NCBI RefSeq assembly: GCF_900102085.1
Contig: NZ_FMVM01000012.1
Coordinates: 62,001 to 126,000, forward strand
Length of the DNA stretch: 64,000 bases
Direction: 5' to 3'
DNA from: Paenibacillus polysaccharolyticus
Lineage (GTDB): Bacteria > Bacillota > Bacilli > Paenibacillales > Paenibacillaceae
The position numbers and the translations under genes were made by a program. The notes below the pieces were generated by a model, which was not told the origin of the DNA, searched no databases, and worked only from the letters and a program-made list of their open reading frames with translations. Below are positions 24,358-33,083 of this stretch, in pieces (position 1 is the first letter of the stretch; each line of letters begins with the position of its first letter).

Positions 24358-25839
24358 TTAATACACTTTCGTTTCCATGTTGTAGCCTTCCAGGTTCTCC
24401 TTAACACGTTGCAGGAACCGTCCACAGATGACGCCATCCAGAATCCGATGATCCAGAGAAAGACACAAGTTAGCCATGGACCGCACCGCGATCATATCAT
24501 TAATGACCACCGGTTTCTTCACAATGGATTCAAAGGTAAGAATAGCGGCCTGTGGATAGTTGATAATTGGCTGGGACAAGATCGAACCAAATGAACCTGT
24601 ATTGTTCACTGTAAATGTACCGCCTTGCATGTGATCCAGCTTCAGCGTACCTTCACGGGTCTTGCGAGCCAGATCATCAATCTCGCGAGCGAGACCCGCG
24701 ATATTACGCTGATCGGCCTGTTTGATGACCGGTGTAAGCACCGAATCCTCTGTACCTACAGCCATGGACAAGTTAATATCCCGCTTCACAATAATTTTAT
24801 CAACAGCCCATACTGAGTTCATGATCGGGTAATCTTTAATTGCATTGACGACACCCTTCATCATAAACGAAAGATAGGTCAGGTTAATGCCCTCTTTCCG
24901 TTTGAACTCATCCTTCAATTTGTTGCGCAACATGACGAGGTTGGTTACATCCACTTCAATCATGGTCCACGCATGAGGGATTTCAGATACACTTTGACGC
25001 ATGTTACGCGCTATGGCATTACGCACAGGGGTAACATCGATAAAATATTCTGATCTTCCTTGTCCGCCGCCTTCCACTTCAATCTGTGGAATTTTCGGAC
25101 TTTCGGTCAGGTGGATTCCGGAATGACGCACAGGAACGCCTGCATCGGATGCAGGTAGTGTCTGTCCTGCCACGCCACCAGAAGCTACCGAACCTGTATT
25201 CAAACCTGTATCTCTGATTCCACTGAACGGTGAAGAAGATATCGACTGTACTCCCTGATTGGCCGCAACAGATGTTTGTTCAGACGCTGATGTTGCATTC
25301 GCTTGACCACCTTGCCCAACATAGGCAAGTACGTCTTTACGTGTGATTCGACCGCCAGCCCCTGTTCCCGAAACCTGCTGCAGATTCAGTCCATGCTCTG
25401 CTGCCAAGGACTGTACTGCAGGAGAATACCGATGACGCATCGGCTGATTCGGATCAAATGCTGCTGCATTTGATCCTGTAGCTGCTACAGGAGATTGGCC
25501 TCCAGTACGCGGTGCTTGAGCTTGCCGAATCGGTTCCTCCTGACTCGCAGCAGGTGGAACTTGTTCAGCTGTATCTTCATCCGAAGCAGCGACTTGCATG
25601 CGGCAGATGGCTTCACCTACAGCAATTGTCGTACCCTCTTCCACCAATAGATCACCCATAATGCCATCCACCGTAGACGGTATCTCGGCATTCACTTTAT
25701 CCGTAATGACTTCGCAGATCGGCTCGTACTGCTCCACACGGTCACCCGGTTTTTTCAACCATTTGGCTATGGTAGCCGAGACCAGAGATTCCGCGAGCTG
25801 CGGCATAATGACCTCGATCCATTTCATACGTTCAGCCAT
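24358..25839 (-). CDS. bkdB: Branched-chain 2-oxoacid dehydrogenase E2 (dihydrolipoyl transacylase)
   Basis: E2 core of the branched-chain keto acid dehydrogenase, which passes isobutyryl, isovaleryl or 2-methylbutyryl groups to CoA; these are primers for iso/anteiso fatty acids. The lipoyl domain (residues about 8-85) has the lipoylated Lys in EVITDKVNAEIPS. A Gln/Ala/Ser-rich linker follows, then the peripheral subunit-binding domain (YSPAVQSLAAEHGLNLQQV...GAGGRITRKDVLAY, about 135-175), a second long linker (residues about 175-255), and the catalytic domain with the HxxxDG motif (LDHRILDGVICGRF). The start at 25839 follows TTGGAGTG. It is the last gene of the bkd group. Confidence 0.93.
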   Translation of the reverse strand: MAERMKWIEVIMPQLAESLVSATIAKWLKKPGDRVEQYEPICEVITDKVNAEIPSTVDGIMGDLLVEEGTTIAVGEAICRMQVAASDEDTAEQVPPAASQEEPIRQAQAPRTGGQSPVAATGSNAAAFDPNQPMRHRYSPAVQSLAAEHGLNLQQVSGTGAGGRITRKDVLAYVGQGGQANATSASEQTSVAANQGVQSISSSPFSGIRDTGLNTGSVASGGVAGQTLPASDAGVPVRHSGIHLTESPKIPQIEVEGGGQGRSEYFIDVTPVRNAIARNMRQSVSEIPHAWTMIEVDVTNLVMLRNKLKDEFKRKEGINLTYLSFMMKGVVNAIKDYPIMNSVWAVDKIIVKRDINLSMAVGTEDSVLTPVIKQADQRNIAGLAREIDDLARKTREGTLKLDHMQGGTFTVNNTGSFGSILSQPIINYPQAAILTFESIVKKPVVINDMIAVRSMANLCLSLDHRILDGVICGRFLQRVKENLEGYNMETKVY

Positions 25840-25876
25840 TGATTTATCACTCCAAACTTTGTTCTATCTTTATCGA

Positions 25877-26863
25877 TTAATACGCTGCAAGTTCACGCAT
25901 GGCTGTTTTGGCTTTATCCTTGCTCAGCATATAAAATTTCTCCAGCGTAGGACTGATTGGCATAGCTGGTACATCTGGACCGCACAAACGCTGAATAGGG
26001 GCGTCCAGATCAAACAGACATTCCTCACTGATGATCGCCGCCACTTCTGCGCCTACACCACCGGTTTTGTTATCTTCGTGCACGATCAGCACCTTGCCTG
26101 TCAACCGGGCAGAATCGATAATCGCTTCACGGTCGAGCGGTTGCAGTGTACGCAGATCCAGTACGTGTGCCGTGATACCTTCTTCCCGTTCCAGCTCCTC
26201 AGCGGCCTGCATAACAAAATGCAATGGCTGACTGTACCCGATAACTGTAATATCGGCACCTTCACGAAGCACATTGGCCTTACCGATTGGAACGATGTAA
26301 TCATCTTCAGGCACATCTTCCTTGATCAGCTTGTAACATTTTTTATTTTCGAAAAAGAGTACCGGGTCCGGGTCGCGGACAGCCGCTTTCAGCAAACCTT
26401 TCGCGTCATACGCCGAGTAAGGAGCAATGATTTTGAGTCCCGGTGTACCAAAGAAGATGGATTCCGGACATTGGGAGTGGTACAAGCCGCCGAAGATCCC
26501 GCCACCGATTGGCGCTCGAATCACAATTGGACAGCTCCAATCATTGTTGGAGCGATAGCGGATTTTGGCCGCCTCACTAATAATCTGATTTGTTGCCGGC
26601 AACATAAAGTCCGAATATTGCATTTCCGCAATCGGCTTCATGCCGTACATTGCTGCACCGATAGCCACACCGGCAATCGCCGATTCAGATAGTGGCGTAT
26701 CCATGACACGCATCTCGCCAAATTGATCCTGCAACCCTTTGGTTGTGGTGAACACGCCACCTTTTACACCGACGTCCTCGCCAAGAACAAAAACATTCTC
26801 GTCCCGTTCCATCTCTTCTTTCATTGCGAGACGGATTGCATCAATATATTCCATCATAGCCAT
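25877..26863 (-). CDS. bkdAB: Branched-chain 2-oxoacid dehydrogenase E1 beta subunit
   Basis: Beta subunit of the thiamine-diphosphate E1 heterotetramer. Motifs seen: FVLGEDVGVKGGVF (with the Glu that activates ThDP), RVMDTPLSESAIAGVAIGAA, the ion-binding region IIAPYSAYDAKGLLKAAVRD, and the C-terminal transketolase domain with VLDLRTLQPLDREAI and HEDNKTGGVGAE. The length of 328 aa is standard. The start lies 2 bp after the bkdAA stop, so the two E1 subunits are translationally coupled. The product works in the cytoplasm with BkdB and LpdV. Confidence 0.95.
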   Translation of the reverse strand: MAMMEYIDAIRLAMKEEMERDENVFVLGEDVGVKGGVFTTTKGLQDQFGEMRVMDTPLSESAIAGVAIGAAMYGMKPIAEMQYSDFMLPATNQIISEAAKIRYRSNNDWSCPIVIRAPIGGGIFGGLYHSQCPESIFFGTPGLKIIAPYSAYDAKGLLKAAVRDPDPVLFFENKKCYKLIKEDVPEDDYIVPIGKANVLREGADITVIGYSQPLHFVMQAAEELEREEGITAHVLDLRTLQPLDREAIIDSARLTGKVLIVHEDNKTGGVGAEVAAIISEECLFDLDAPIQRLCGPDVPAMPISPTLEKFYMLSKDKAKTAMRELAAY

Positions 26864-26865
26864 GA

Positions 26866-27894
26866 TTACCGTCCCCCTTCTTCGCTGTCTGCATAGACAT
26901 GCGTCAGCGTGTCCTCAGGTTTGGGATATGGCGCATTGTCTGCATATTCAGTTGCTTCTTTCATTTCCAGCGCAAGCTGGGAAGCCAGATCCGCATCCCG
27001 GGCTTCGTCCCAGATGCCGCATTCAATCAAATAATTTTTCATCCGAAGTACGCCGTCTTTCTTCCAGTTCTCCTCAACTTCTTCCTTCGTCCGGTAGGCC
27101 AAGTCATTATCCGAAGTCGAGTGTGGAGACAAACGATACATCATCGCTTCAATCAGTGTCGGACCTTCGCCGGCGATAGCGCGCTGGCGTGCTTCCTTCA
27201 CAGCCGCGTACACTTCGAGTGCATCGTTGCCATCTACGCGAAGTCCCGGGAAACCATACCCCAGTGCACGATCAGAGATTTTGCCGCTGAGCTGTTTGTG
27301 AATAGGAACCGAAATTGCATATTGATTGTTCTCACACATAATGATGACAGGCAGCTTATGCACACCTGCAAAGTTCGCGCCTTCGTGGAAATCCCCCTGG
27401 TTGCTTGAACCTTCCCCAAAGGTAACAAAAGAAACAAACTCTTTCTTCTGCATTTTGGCAGCAAGAGCAAATCCGACCGCATGAGGAACTTGTGTAGTCA
27501 CCGGGCTGGACCCGGTAACGATACGCAGTTTCTTATGACCAAAGTGGCCTGGCATCTGCCGGCCGCCACTGTTTGGATCTTCGGCCTTGGCAAAGGCAGA
27601 CAGCATCAGCTCACGCGGTGTCATACCTACGGCCATAACGAAACCGTAATCGCGGTAATAAGGCAAAAAGTAATCATGATCACGGTCCAAACCAAAAGCC
27701 GCCCCGACTTGCGCTGCCTCCTGACCCACACCGGATACGTGAAAGTTAATTTTGCCCGCCCGCTGCAAGAGCAAGCAACGTTCGTCAAACTTGCGTGCAA
27801 GCAGCATGTATTTGTACATATCTAAAACTTCTCCATCAGTTAGTCCCAGTTGTTGATGTCGATGAACCGCATCTGCAGTACCTTGTGAACTCAT
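26866..27894 (-). CDS. bkdAA: Branched-chain 2-oxoacid dehydrogenase E1 alpha subunit
   Basis: Alpha subunit of E1, which carries the ThDP pyrophosphate site. The ThDP motif starts VTFGEGSSNQGDFHEGANFA (GDG-type, here GEG) and continues to VIIMCENNQYAISVP; the phospho-loop equivalent is YRLSPHSTSDN, with the conserved His/Ser. The start at 27894 follows AAAAGGAGG. The protein has 342 aa. It lies between lpdV (143 bp upstream) and bkdAB. In B. subtilis the same order lpdV-bkdAA-bkdAB-bkdB follows ptb-bcd-buk and bkdR; those four genes are not in this window. Confidence 0.95.
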   Translation of the reverse strand: MSSQGTADAVHRHQQLGLTDGEVLDMYKYMLLARKFDERCLLLQRAGKINFHVSGVGQEAAQVGAAFGLDRDHDYFLPYYRDYGFVMAVGMTPRELMLSAFAKAEDPNSGGRQMPGHFGHKKLRIVTGSSPVTTQVPHAVGFALAAKMQKKEFVSFVTFGEGSSNQGDFHEGANFAGVHKLPVIIMCENNQYAISVPIHKQLSGKISDRALGYGFPGLRVDGNDALEVYAAVKEARQRAIAGEGPTLIEAMMYRLSPHSTSDNDLAYRTKEEVEENWKKDGVLRMKNYLIECGIWDEARDADLASQLALEMKEATEYADNAPYPKPEDTLTHVYADSEEGGR

Positions 27895-28036
27895 ATGAGG
27901 TACCTCCTTTTAATCAAAGCCTTTTGCAAGTCCTACTACCCGATCTTATAACCTGGTACTAAGACTTGGCTTAACCTTATTATAATCCCTTTTGCCCAAA
28001 AAAGGAAAGTACCTTTCTCACTCAGGGTTGTCTGAC

Positions 28037-29461
28037 TTACATTCCAATCGCTTTTCCATCCACGGCTAACATCGCTTCGCCCATAATTTCCGACAATGAA
28101 GGATGCGGATGTATGGTCTGTCCGACTTCCCATGGCGTTGCATCCAGCATTTGTGCCAATGCAGCCTCAGCGATCAATTCCGTAACATGGGTGCCAATCA
28201 TATGTACCCCTAAAATATCATTCGTTTTGGCATCCGCAATAACCTTCACGAATCCATCGCGACTTCCGTGAATCAAAGACTTGCCGATGGCCTGGAATGG
28301 GAACTTGCCGGTTTTGATCTCGTATCCGCGTTCCTTAGCTTCTTTCTCGGTGAATCCAATGCTGGCAGCTTCCGGGCGTGTATACACGCAGCGCGGAATC
28401 CGATGTGCTTCAACCGGATGCACGCTCTCACCAGCAAGATGATTGACTGCAAGGATGCCTTCGTGACTTGCGGCATGAGCAAGCTGTAACCCGCCGATAC
28501 AATCACCAATCGCATAGATATGGCCTTCTCCAGTCTGCAGGTGTTTGTTGACCGCAATAAAACCTCGTTCCACTTTGATATCGGTATTCTCAAGTCCGAT
28601 ATTTTCAACATTAGCTTGACGCCCAACAGACACCAGCATTTTTTCAGCCGTCAGCGTTTCTACCTTATCTCCCGCAAGCTGCACGTCAATGTTCACGTTC
28701 TGATCATCGGTGTGGTAACTGTCGGTCATCAGCTTAGCGCCAGTCAAGAAACGCACGCCTCGTTTACCAAGTAAACGTTGCATTTCTTTTGCTATATCCT
28801 CGTCTTCTGCAGGAAGCACATGAGCCGCTGTCTCAACCACCGTAACACTCACGCCAAAGTCATTCAGCATAGAGGCCCATTCCAGACCGATAACACCACC
28901 GCCCACAATGAGGATTGAAGCTGGCAATTCGTCCATGCGAAGCGCTTCATCACTGCTCATGATGTATCGTCCATCCGGTTCAAGACCCGGTAGCACACGT
29001 GGACGTGAGCCCGTAGCAATAATCAGGTTCGTTGGAACGACCGTGTCCATCTCGCCATCCTCATACTCCACCGCTACAGCCCCGCTCTGTGGTGAGAAGA
29101 TCGACGGCCCGATCACACGTCCTTTGGCGTGCACGACTTCGATTTTATTTTTTTTCATCAAATATTGAACGCCCTGATGAAGTTGCTCCACAATCGCATC
29201 TTTACGCGCCTGAACCTTCGGGAACACAAGCGTTGTTCCTGTTGTCTCGATGCCGTAGCTCTCGCTATCCTGAATCTCAGCGTACATCTCGGCACTTTTT
29301 AGCAGCGCCTTGCTTGGGATACATCCACGATGCAGGCAAGTTCCACCTAGCTTGTCCTTTTCTATAATAACGACCTTTTTGCCTAGCTGGGCAGCACGGA
29401 TCGCCGCAACATATCCGCCCGTTCCTCCACCTAATACAGCAACATCACATGGTATTGGCAT
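28037..29461 (-). CDS. lpdV: Dihydrolipoyl dehydrogenase (E3) of the branched-chain complex
   Basis: FAD enzyme that reoxidises the dihydrolipoyl arm of E2 with NAD+. The N-terminal FAD Rossmann motif is VAVLGGGTGGYVAAIRAAQ, the redox disulfide lies in GGTCLHRGCIPSK (residues about 39-51), the NAD site is ILIVGGGVIGLEWA, the second FAD motif is IYAIGDCIGG, and the C-terminal catalytic His-Glu pair is in TIHPHPSLSEIM. The length of 474 aa is usual. The start follows AGAGGAG. The name lpdV is chosen by context as first gene of the bkd group. Confidence 0.93.
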   Translation of the reverse strand: MPIPCDVAVLGGGTGGYVAAIRAAQLGKKVVIIEKDKLGGTCLHRGCIPSKALLKSAEMYAEIQDSESYGIETTGTTLVFPKVQARKDAIVEQLHQGVQYLMKKNKIEVVHAKGRVIGPSIFSPQSGAVAVEYEDGEMDTVVPTNLIIATGSRPRVLPGLEPDGRYIMSSDEALRMDELPASILIVGGGVIGLEWASMLNDFGVSVTVVETAAHVLPAEDEDIAKEMQRLLGKRGVRFLTGAKLMTDSYHTDDQNVNIDVQLAGDKVETLTAEKMLVSVGRQANVENIGLENTDIKVERGFIAVNKHLQTGEGHIYAIGDCIGGLQLAHAASHEGILAVNHLAGESVHPVEAHRIPRCVYTRPEAASIGFTEKEAKERGYEIKTGKFPFQAIGKSLIHGSRDGFVKVIADAKTNDILGVHMIGTHVTELIAEAALAQMLDATPWEVGQTIHPHPSLSEIMGEAMLAVDGKAIGM

Positions 29462-29701
29462 CTCTATGTTCTCCTCTATATGCTCATTTTTTTGAAAATA
29501 AATATTAATAAAATGACCGATGGTACCTTAACATTTTTCTTATCCTCTATATATCATTGTACTCTCCTTGCGTGGTCAACTCAAAATTTGACCCATTCTC
29601 GCATGGACAGTCTGTACATTCCAAGCTATGATATAAGCAGGGATTCCCTGTAAGCGTAACCTTTATTTTATGTCTACACTGGCAGAAAGGGTATAATGCT
29701 C

Positions 29702-30013
29702 ATGAATACAAAAATAGTCTTTGCGCGCTTTCTCGCAATTGTTATACTCGTTATCCCAGGCTTAATGGCCATGAAGGGCTTCCTCATGATGAAAGATGCC
29801 TTATTTCTATATTACGCGGAGCACGGAAACGACCTGATCGCTCCCGGATTCCAGTGGCTTTCCTTCTTGGGTGGGCTCGTGCTTTTTGCGGCAGGCATGA
29901 GTTTTCTCGGAGGCTGGATTCTGTTTCGCGACCGCAAACGCAATTATGTAGGACCACGTTTTCGCTCCAAAAAACAGTCAGAACAGATGGAAACACCCGG
30001 AAGCACTTCATGA
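29702..30013 (+). CDS. DUF2627 membrane protein (YqzF type)
   Basis: A 103-aa protein with two membrane segments: residues about 6-28 (FLAIVILVIPGLMAMKGFLM) and about 50-76 (FQWLSFLGGLVLFAAGMSFLGGWILF), followed by a basic tail (RDRKRNYVGPRFRSKK). This matches the DUF2627/YqzF family, which neighbours the bkd operon in B. subtilis as well. I use the ATG at 29702 because AAAGGG is 10 nt before it; the ATG at 29696 is too close. It is monocistronic, divergent from lpdV and followed by a strong terminator. The function is unknown. Confidence 0.82.
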   Translation: MNTKIVFARFLAIVILVIPGLMAMKGFLMMKDALFLYYAEHGNDLIAPGFQWLSFLGGLVLFAAGMSFLGGWILFRDRKRNYVGPRFRSKKQSEQMETPGSTS

Positions 30014-30029
30014 TTCCGGGCTTTTTTGT
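29994..30029 (+). terminator. Terminator after the DUF2627 gene
   Basis: CCCGGAA/TTCCGGG with a loop that contains the stop codon is followed by CTTTTTTGTTTT. Confidence 0.88.
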
Positions 30030-30053
30030 TTTCTGCGCATGATTAGAGATGCT

Positions 30054-30266
30054 TCATTCATACAAGGCATCTCGAAGTTTAGTGGACATGCGTGACTCTT
30101 TCGAAGATGATTTCAGAATCGTTCTGCGCAATGTCAGATTGCTGGCTTGTAGCCGTTCTGCTTCTGTCAGTAGTTCTGTAAATAATGCCTGCGCAGCTTC
30201 ATCCAGCTTGCCTTGGTTATTCAGCTCCTCATATCGTTGCTTCAGTGAGGTTAATGCTTCGTTCAT
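30054..30266 (-). CDS. Small conserved hypothetical protein, helical
   Basis: A 70-residue soluble protein beginning MNEALTSLKQRYEELNNQGK and ending with a basic tail rich in Lys, Ser and Arg. It is predicted to be nearly all helix, with heptad-like spacing over residues 1-45, so a small coiled-coil dimer is likely. The ATG at 30266 is 8 nt after AGAGGTG; an upstream in-frame codon has no site. It is convergent with the DUF2627 gene and divergent from tdk. No family was recognised and the context gives no function. Confidence 0.6.
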   Translation of the reverse strand: MNEALTSLKQRYEELNNQGKLDEAAQALFTELLTEAERLQASNLTLRRTILKSSSKESRMSTKLRDALYE

Positions 30267-30442
30267 TGGTAACACCTCTTTTCAGATAACTCTAGTGGCT
30301 CCAGCTTTCGGAACCAACATCGTAACCATCCATATAGTAACACAAACCGATTTATATTAGTTCTGGCTCTTTCCAAAGAAGATGTGGTAATCTGTAATGG
30401 TCGCTTTTTTTGAATTCCGTATGCGAGAGGGGTAGCAGCACC

Positions 30443-31042
30443 GTGCAAACTGGACGTATTACCGTAATTACTGGACCCATGTTCAGTGAAAAATCTGGTG
30501 AACTTATTCGCCGTTGTCAGAAACTTATTCAATTTGGCCGTAAAAAGGTCGTTGCCTACAAACCAGCCGAGGATGATCGATTCGCTCAGGACGAGATCGT
30601 AAGCCGGATCGGCTACAGACTTCCTGCCCATTCCATTCCCCGGCAATTAACGCCGGAATCCGTTGAGACCATTCTGAATCAAACCATAGATGCCGATGTT
30701 GTTGCCTTTGATGAAGTTCAGTTTTTCAGCAGTGCCATCATGGAACTCGTTTCCGAACTGGCTTACTGTGGCAAACATGTGATTGTGGATGGACTGAACA
30801 TGGATTATCGCGGAAAAGAATTCGGATATATCGGTGGCCTGCTTGCCATGGCTGATGATATTGAGAAACTTTCTGCATTCTGCGCGGTATGCGGCAGCCC
30901 GGATGCTGCCTTTACACAGCGAATTGTCAACGGAGAGCCTGTTACATTGGGTCCAGTTGTCATGATCGGCGATTCGGAGGCTTATGAGCCCCGCTGTCGT
31001 TGCTGCTTTATTCCTCCTCATAAAGTGGAATGCCCGTCCTAA
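30443..31042 (+). CDS. tdk: Thymidine kinase
   Basis: Type II thymidine kinase that phosphorylates thymidine with ATP in the salvage pathway. It has the P-loop GPMFSEKSGEL near residues 10-20, the Walker-B-like VVAFDEVQFF, the lasso and substrate loop GLNMDYRGKEFGYIG, and a zinc ribbon made of CAVCG and CRCC. I chose the GTG start at 30443 (GAGAGGGG upstream), giving 199 aa, over a TTG 11 codons earlier with no site. The P-loop has Ser-Glu-Lys-Ser rather than Ser-Gly-Lys-Thr, a variant also known in other type II kinases. A strong terminator follows. Confidence 0.93.
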   Translation: MQTGRITVITGPMFSEKSGELIRRCQKLIQFGRKKVVAYKPAEDDRFAQDEIVSRIGYRLPAHSIPRQLTPESVETILNQTIDADVVAFDEVQFFSSAIMELVSELAYCGKHVIVDGLNMDYRGKEFGYIGGLLAMADDIEKLSAFCAVCGSPDAAFTQRIVNGEPVTLGPVVMIGDSEAYEPRCRCCFIPPHKVECPS

Positions 31043-31057
31043 GATACACTCAGAACC

Positions 31058-31080
31058 AAAGCCCAATTGGGCTTTTTTTT
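31058..31080 (+). terminator. Terminator after tdk
   Basis: AAAGCCC/GGGCTTT with an AATT loop and a run of eight T. Confidence 0.92.
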
Positions 31081-31103
31081 ATTGCCAGCAACAGAACAGG
31101 CAC

Positions 31104-31130
31104 AAAAAAGCACCGCTGTGTGCGATGCTC
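31104..31130 (-). terminator. Terminator of the Zn-ribbon gene at 31147
   Basis: On the minus strand GCATCGC, a short ACACA loop and GCGGTGC are followed by TTTTTT, just past the stop of the gene. Confidence 0.75.
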
Positions 31131-31146
31131 TCCAAATCACTTCCCG

Positions 31147-31623
31147 CTAGTCACGGGAAACAAAATATTTGTTGGTCATGTAATATGCGTCGCCACGTGA
31201 CGTTTCTACCATTCCTTTTTTGGCATCCAGGAATACAATCTCTTTACATTTCGTGCAATACCATTTGGTACGTTTATAAGGAGATTCTGTGACGTAGGCC
31301 GTGCCGCATTTACAATCAATTTTCATCAATAGCTCGGTGGATTTATAAGCACTGGACAGACGTTCCAGGTTATCCTGCTGCTGTGTTGGCATGATCGTCT
31401 GCTGATAATCGGATAAATGATTTTGAACCTTAAAGTCTGCGACCAAACCTGCATTTAACCCAAAAAACTCTTTGCCGATCTCCGTTACGAAGCGTCTCTC
31501 ATTTCTATAACAATCGAGCCATTCAACAATCTGCTTATTAGACAGTGGAACCGTACCCTTGATACCGCTATTTAAGGTGTAGGTCATGATGTATAAAGTA
31601 TCGTCTTGTCTTCCTGAGTACAT
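31147..31623 (-). CDS. Hypothetical protein with C-terminal zinc ribbon
   Basis: This 158-aa soluble protein starts at 31623 behind CGAAGGAGG. The N-terminal two thirds (MYSGRQDDTLYIMTYTLNSG...) show no family I know; the C-terminal third has a treble-clef or ribbon-like pair, CKCGTAY and CTKC, 20 residues apart, followed by a short beta strand region (VFLDAKKGMVETSRG). It could bind nucleic acid or serve as a structural domain. It is transcribed alone, with its own terminator. The neighbour at 31713 is another small Cys-pair protein, but the two do not resemble each other further. Confidence 0.65.
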   Translation of the reverse strand: MYSGRQDDTLYIMTYTLNSGIKGTVPLSNKQIVEWLDCYRNERRFVTEIGKEFFGLNAGLVADFKVQNHLSDYQQTIMPTQQQDNLERLSSAYKSTELLMKIDCKCGTAYVTESPYKRTKWYCTKCKEIVFLDAKKGMVETSRGDAYYMTNKYFVSRD

Positions 31624-31712
31624 TAGAATCCTCCTTCGAATACATTTGCTAATGTACTACAAAAACGCGCATAAATCAAAAAAATATTGTTTCCTGAGCG
31701 CATTTCTTCTTA

Positions 31713-31928
31713 TTAAATGGGAAACATACCTCTCTCATCTGCTATTGTCTTACAAGAACTGCATACACCTGTAACATTTCCCTGTGGAGCAGCATAATAC
31801 ACGACCCTTTTCACATGTTTCCTGCAAATGGAACAGTAGTTCCTCCTTTCCTTTTTTGGAGTGTAGTCCGATAGCTTCACTACGTTTTGCTGCCGCCGAA
31901 ACCTCCGTAAAAAACCTAGCCAATTCAT
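31713..31928 (-). CDS. Small Zn-ribbon protein
   Basis: A 71-aa protein with a basic N-terminal helix (WLGFLRRFRRQQN), then two Cys pairs (CSIC and CSSC) about 24 residues apart that would form one zinc ribbon, and a hydrophobic strand VVYYAAPQGNV between them. The ATG at 31928 follows AAGAGTGAAG, a moderate site. No named family was recognised. The gene lies between two terminators, and nothing ties it functionally to its neighbours. Confidence 0.6.
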   Translation of the reverse strand: MNWLGFLRRFRRQQNVVKLSDYTPKKERRNYCSICRKHVKRVVYYAAPQGNVTGVCSSCKTIADERGMFPI

Positions 31929-32087
31929 ATTCGCTTCACTCTTTCTTATGCGCTAGCCTTGTCATCGTTTTTTCCTTGGCCTGCAAAATCGCGCCACCTG
32001 TTATGTATACGATTCCAAGTTGTGCGTGCCGATCTCATATTTTATTCGACGTTTCGGGTGTTTTTCCTGTTTTAATCTCAGTACATA

Positions 32088-32151
32088 TTAAAAAAAACCG
32101 TAGACACCTGTATTCTCTACACCCGAGAAACAGCGGCCTAATCGGTTTTTT
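32088..32151 (-). terminator. Terminator of the NlpC/P60-like gene
   Basis: Outer pairing ACCG/CGGT and inner stem CTGTATTCTC/GAGAAACAG, ending in a run of eight T on the minus strand, just after the stop at 32163. Confidence 0.65.
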
Positions 32152-32162
32152 CAGTCATCGTT

Positions 32163-32816
32163 TTATTTATAAAATGTGCCCAGTACGTCGAGATCCGATG
32201 AACGCTCTATGCGAAAAGGATAGATGAACCCCTGTTTCAGTTTAGCAAACTTTCGTCCCCACAGATCCAGTCCGGATGTAAACTTATAAGCCTGATATAT
32301 GAATTTGGAACAATAATTTCGCTCGACACTTAGAAGGTTCGTTTGCAAGCGGTAGAATTTTACCTGCTTATAATGTTCTTGAACCCATTCTGCTGCCCGA
32401 ATACCCACCTGATGGAGCTTGGAACGGAACACAATGAAGCGATCTCCTTCATAAAAGCGAGTGAGATACCAGTCCAATGTATCCGCAAAAACCGGCCCGT
32501 AAGGATGCACATGATACACCTTTCCGTCCAGACCAATAATGCCCATATGCCCGGCATAATAAGTTGATTCCGAGCTTGGCGTATAGACGATGTCCCCTGG
32601 CTCAAGCTTCAACGATTTTAATTCACTTAGAGGCATATCCTGCTGTTGCCTTTTTACAGCGGCACGTTTACGTCGGCCCTCGACCAATAAATGATGCAGT
32701 GCTCCGGCTGTAGCAAGATAAACCTCGGACCATTTCACTCGTTTCACATTCACACGTTGAAGCAATCTCTGAATGAAAGTCGTATTTTGTTGTCCGGATG
32801 ATGAACCTTTTTTCAT
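32163..32816 (-). CDS. YiiX/YebB-like NlpC/P60 family cysteine hydrolase
   Basis: A 217-aa protein of the permuted NlpC/P60 (YiiX-like) group, thiol hydrolases or lipid/peptide-bond enzymes. The His of the catalytic pair is in STYYAGHMGIIGLDG (following LEPGDIVYTPSS, the typical first strand), and the Cys is in SVERNYCSKFIYQAY. The N-terminal 70 residues are basic and helical (RLLQRVNVKRVKWSE) with no signal peptide, so location is uncertain. The start is set at 32816, 7 nt after GGTGGAG. The gene is monocistronic with its own terminator. The substrate is unknown. Confidence 0.75.
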   Translation of the reverse strand: MKKGSSSGQQNTTFIQRLLQRVNVKRVKWSEVYLATAGALHHLLVEGRRKRAAVKRQQQDMPLSELKSLKLEPGDIVYTPSSESTYYAGHMGIIGLDGKVYHVHPYGPVFADTLDWYLTRFYEGDRFIVFRSKLHQVGIRAAEWVQEHYKQVKFYRLQTNLLSVERNYCSKFIYQAYKFTSGLDLWGRKFAKLKQGFIYPFRIERSSDLDVLGTFYK

Positions 32817-33016
32817 TGTTGTACTCCACCCTTGTCGAAATGTAATCCGGTTTTGAGTCCCTAGGCTAGCATGCAAGACGTGAAAACTTGTTATTATTCC
32901 CGCAAGCCTCTTGTAGATTTTGATTATAGACGGTTTAGAGCTGATCTTCAATCCAAAACCTGTTCAAAGACTGTTCTATCTTGTGCAATTCTAACTACTT
33001 CATACGCGCATGATAC

Positions 33017-33053
33017 AAAAAAATAACCTCGGAAAATTTCCGAAGTTATTTTA
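33017..33053 (-). terminator. Terminator after the ferredoxin-NADP reductase gene
   Basis: AATAACTTCGG/CCGAGGTTATT with a small AT-rich loop and a T-run on the minus strand. Confidence 0.88.
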
Positions 33054-33083
33054 AGTTCAAGTCTTGTTTCGACTTAATATTAA

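Noticed and set aside
25598..26692. 364-codon plus-strand frame
   Set aside because: Antisense to bkdB/bkdAB, which have clear motifs and starts; its composition is not protein-like.
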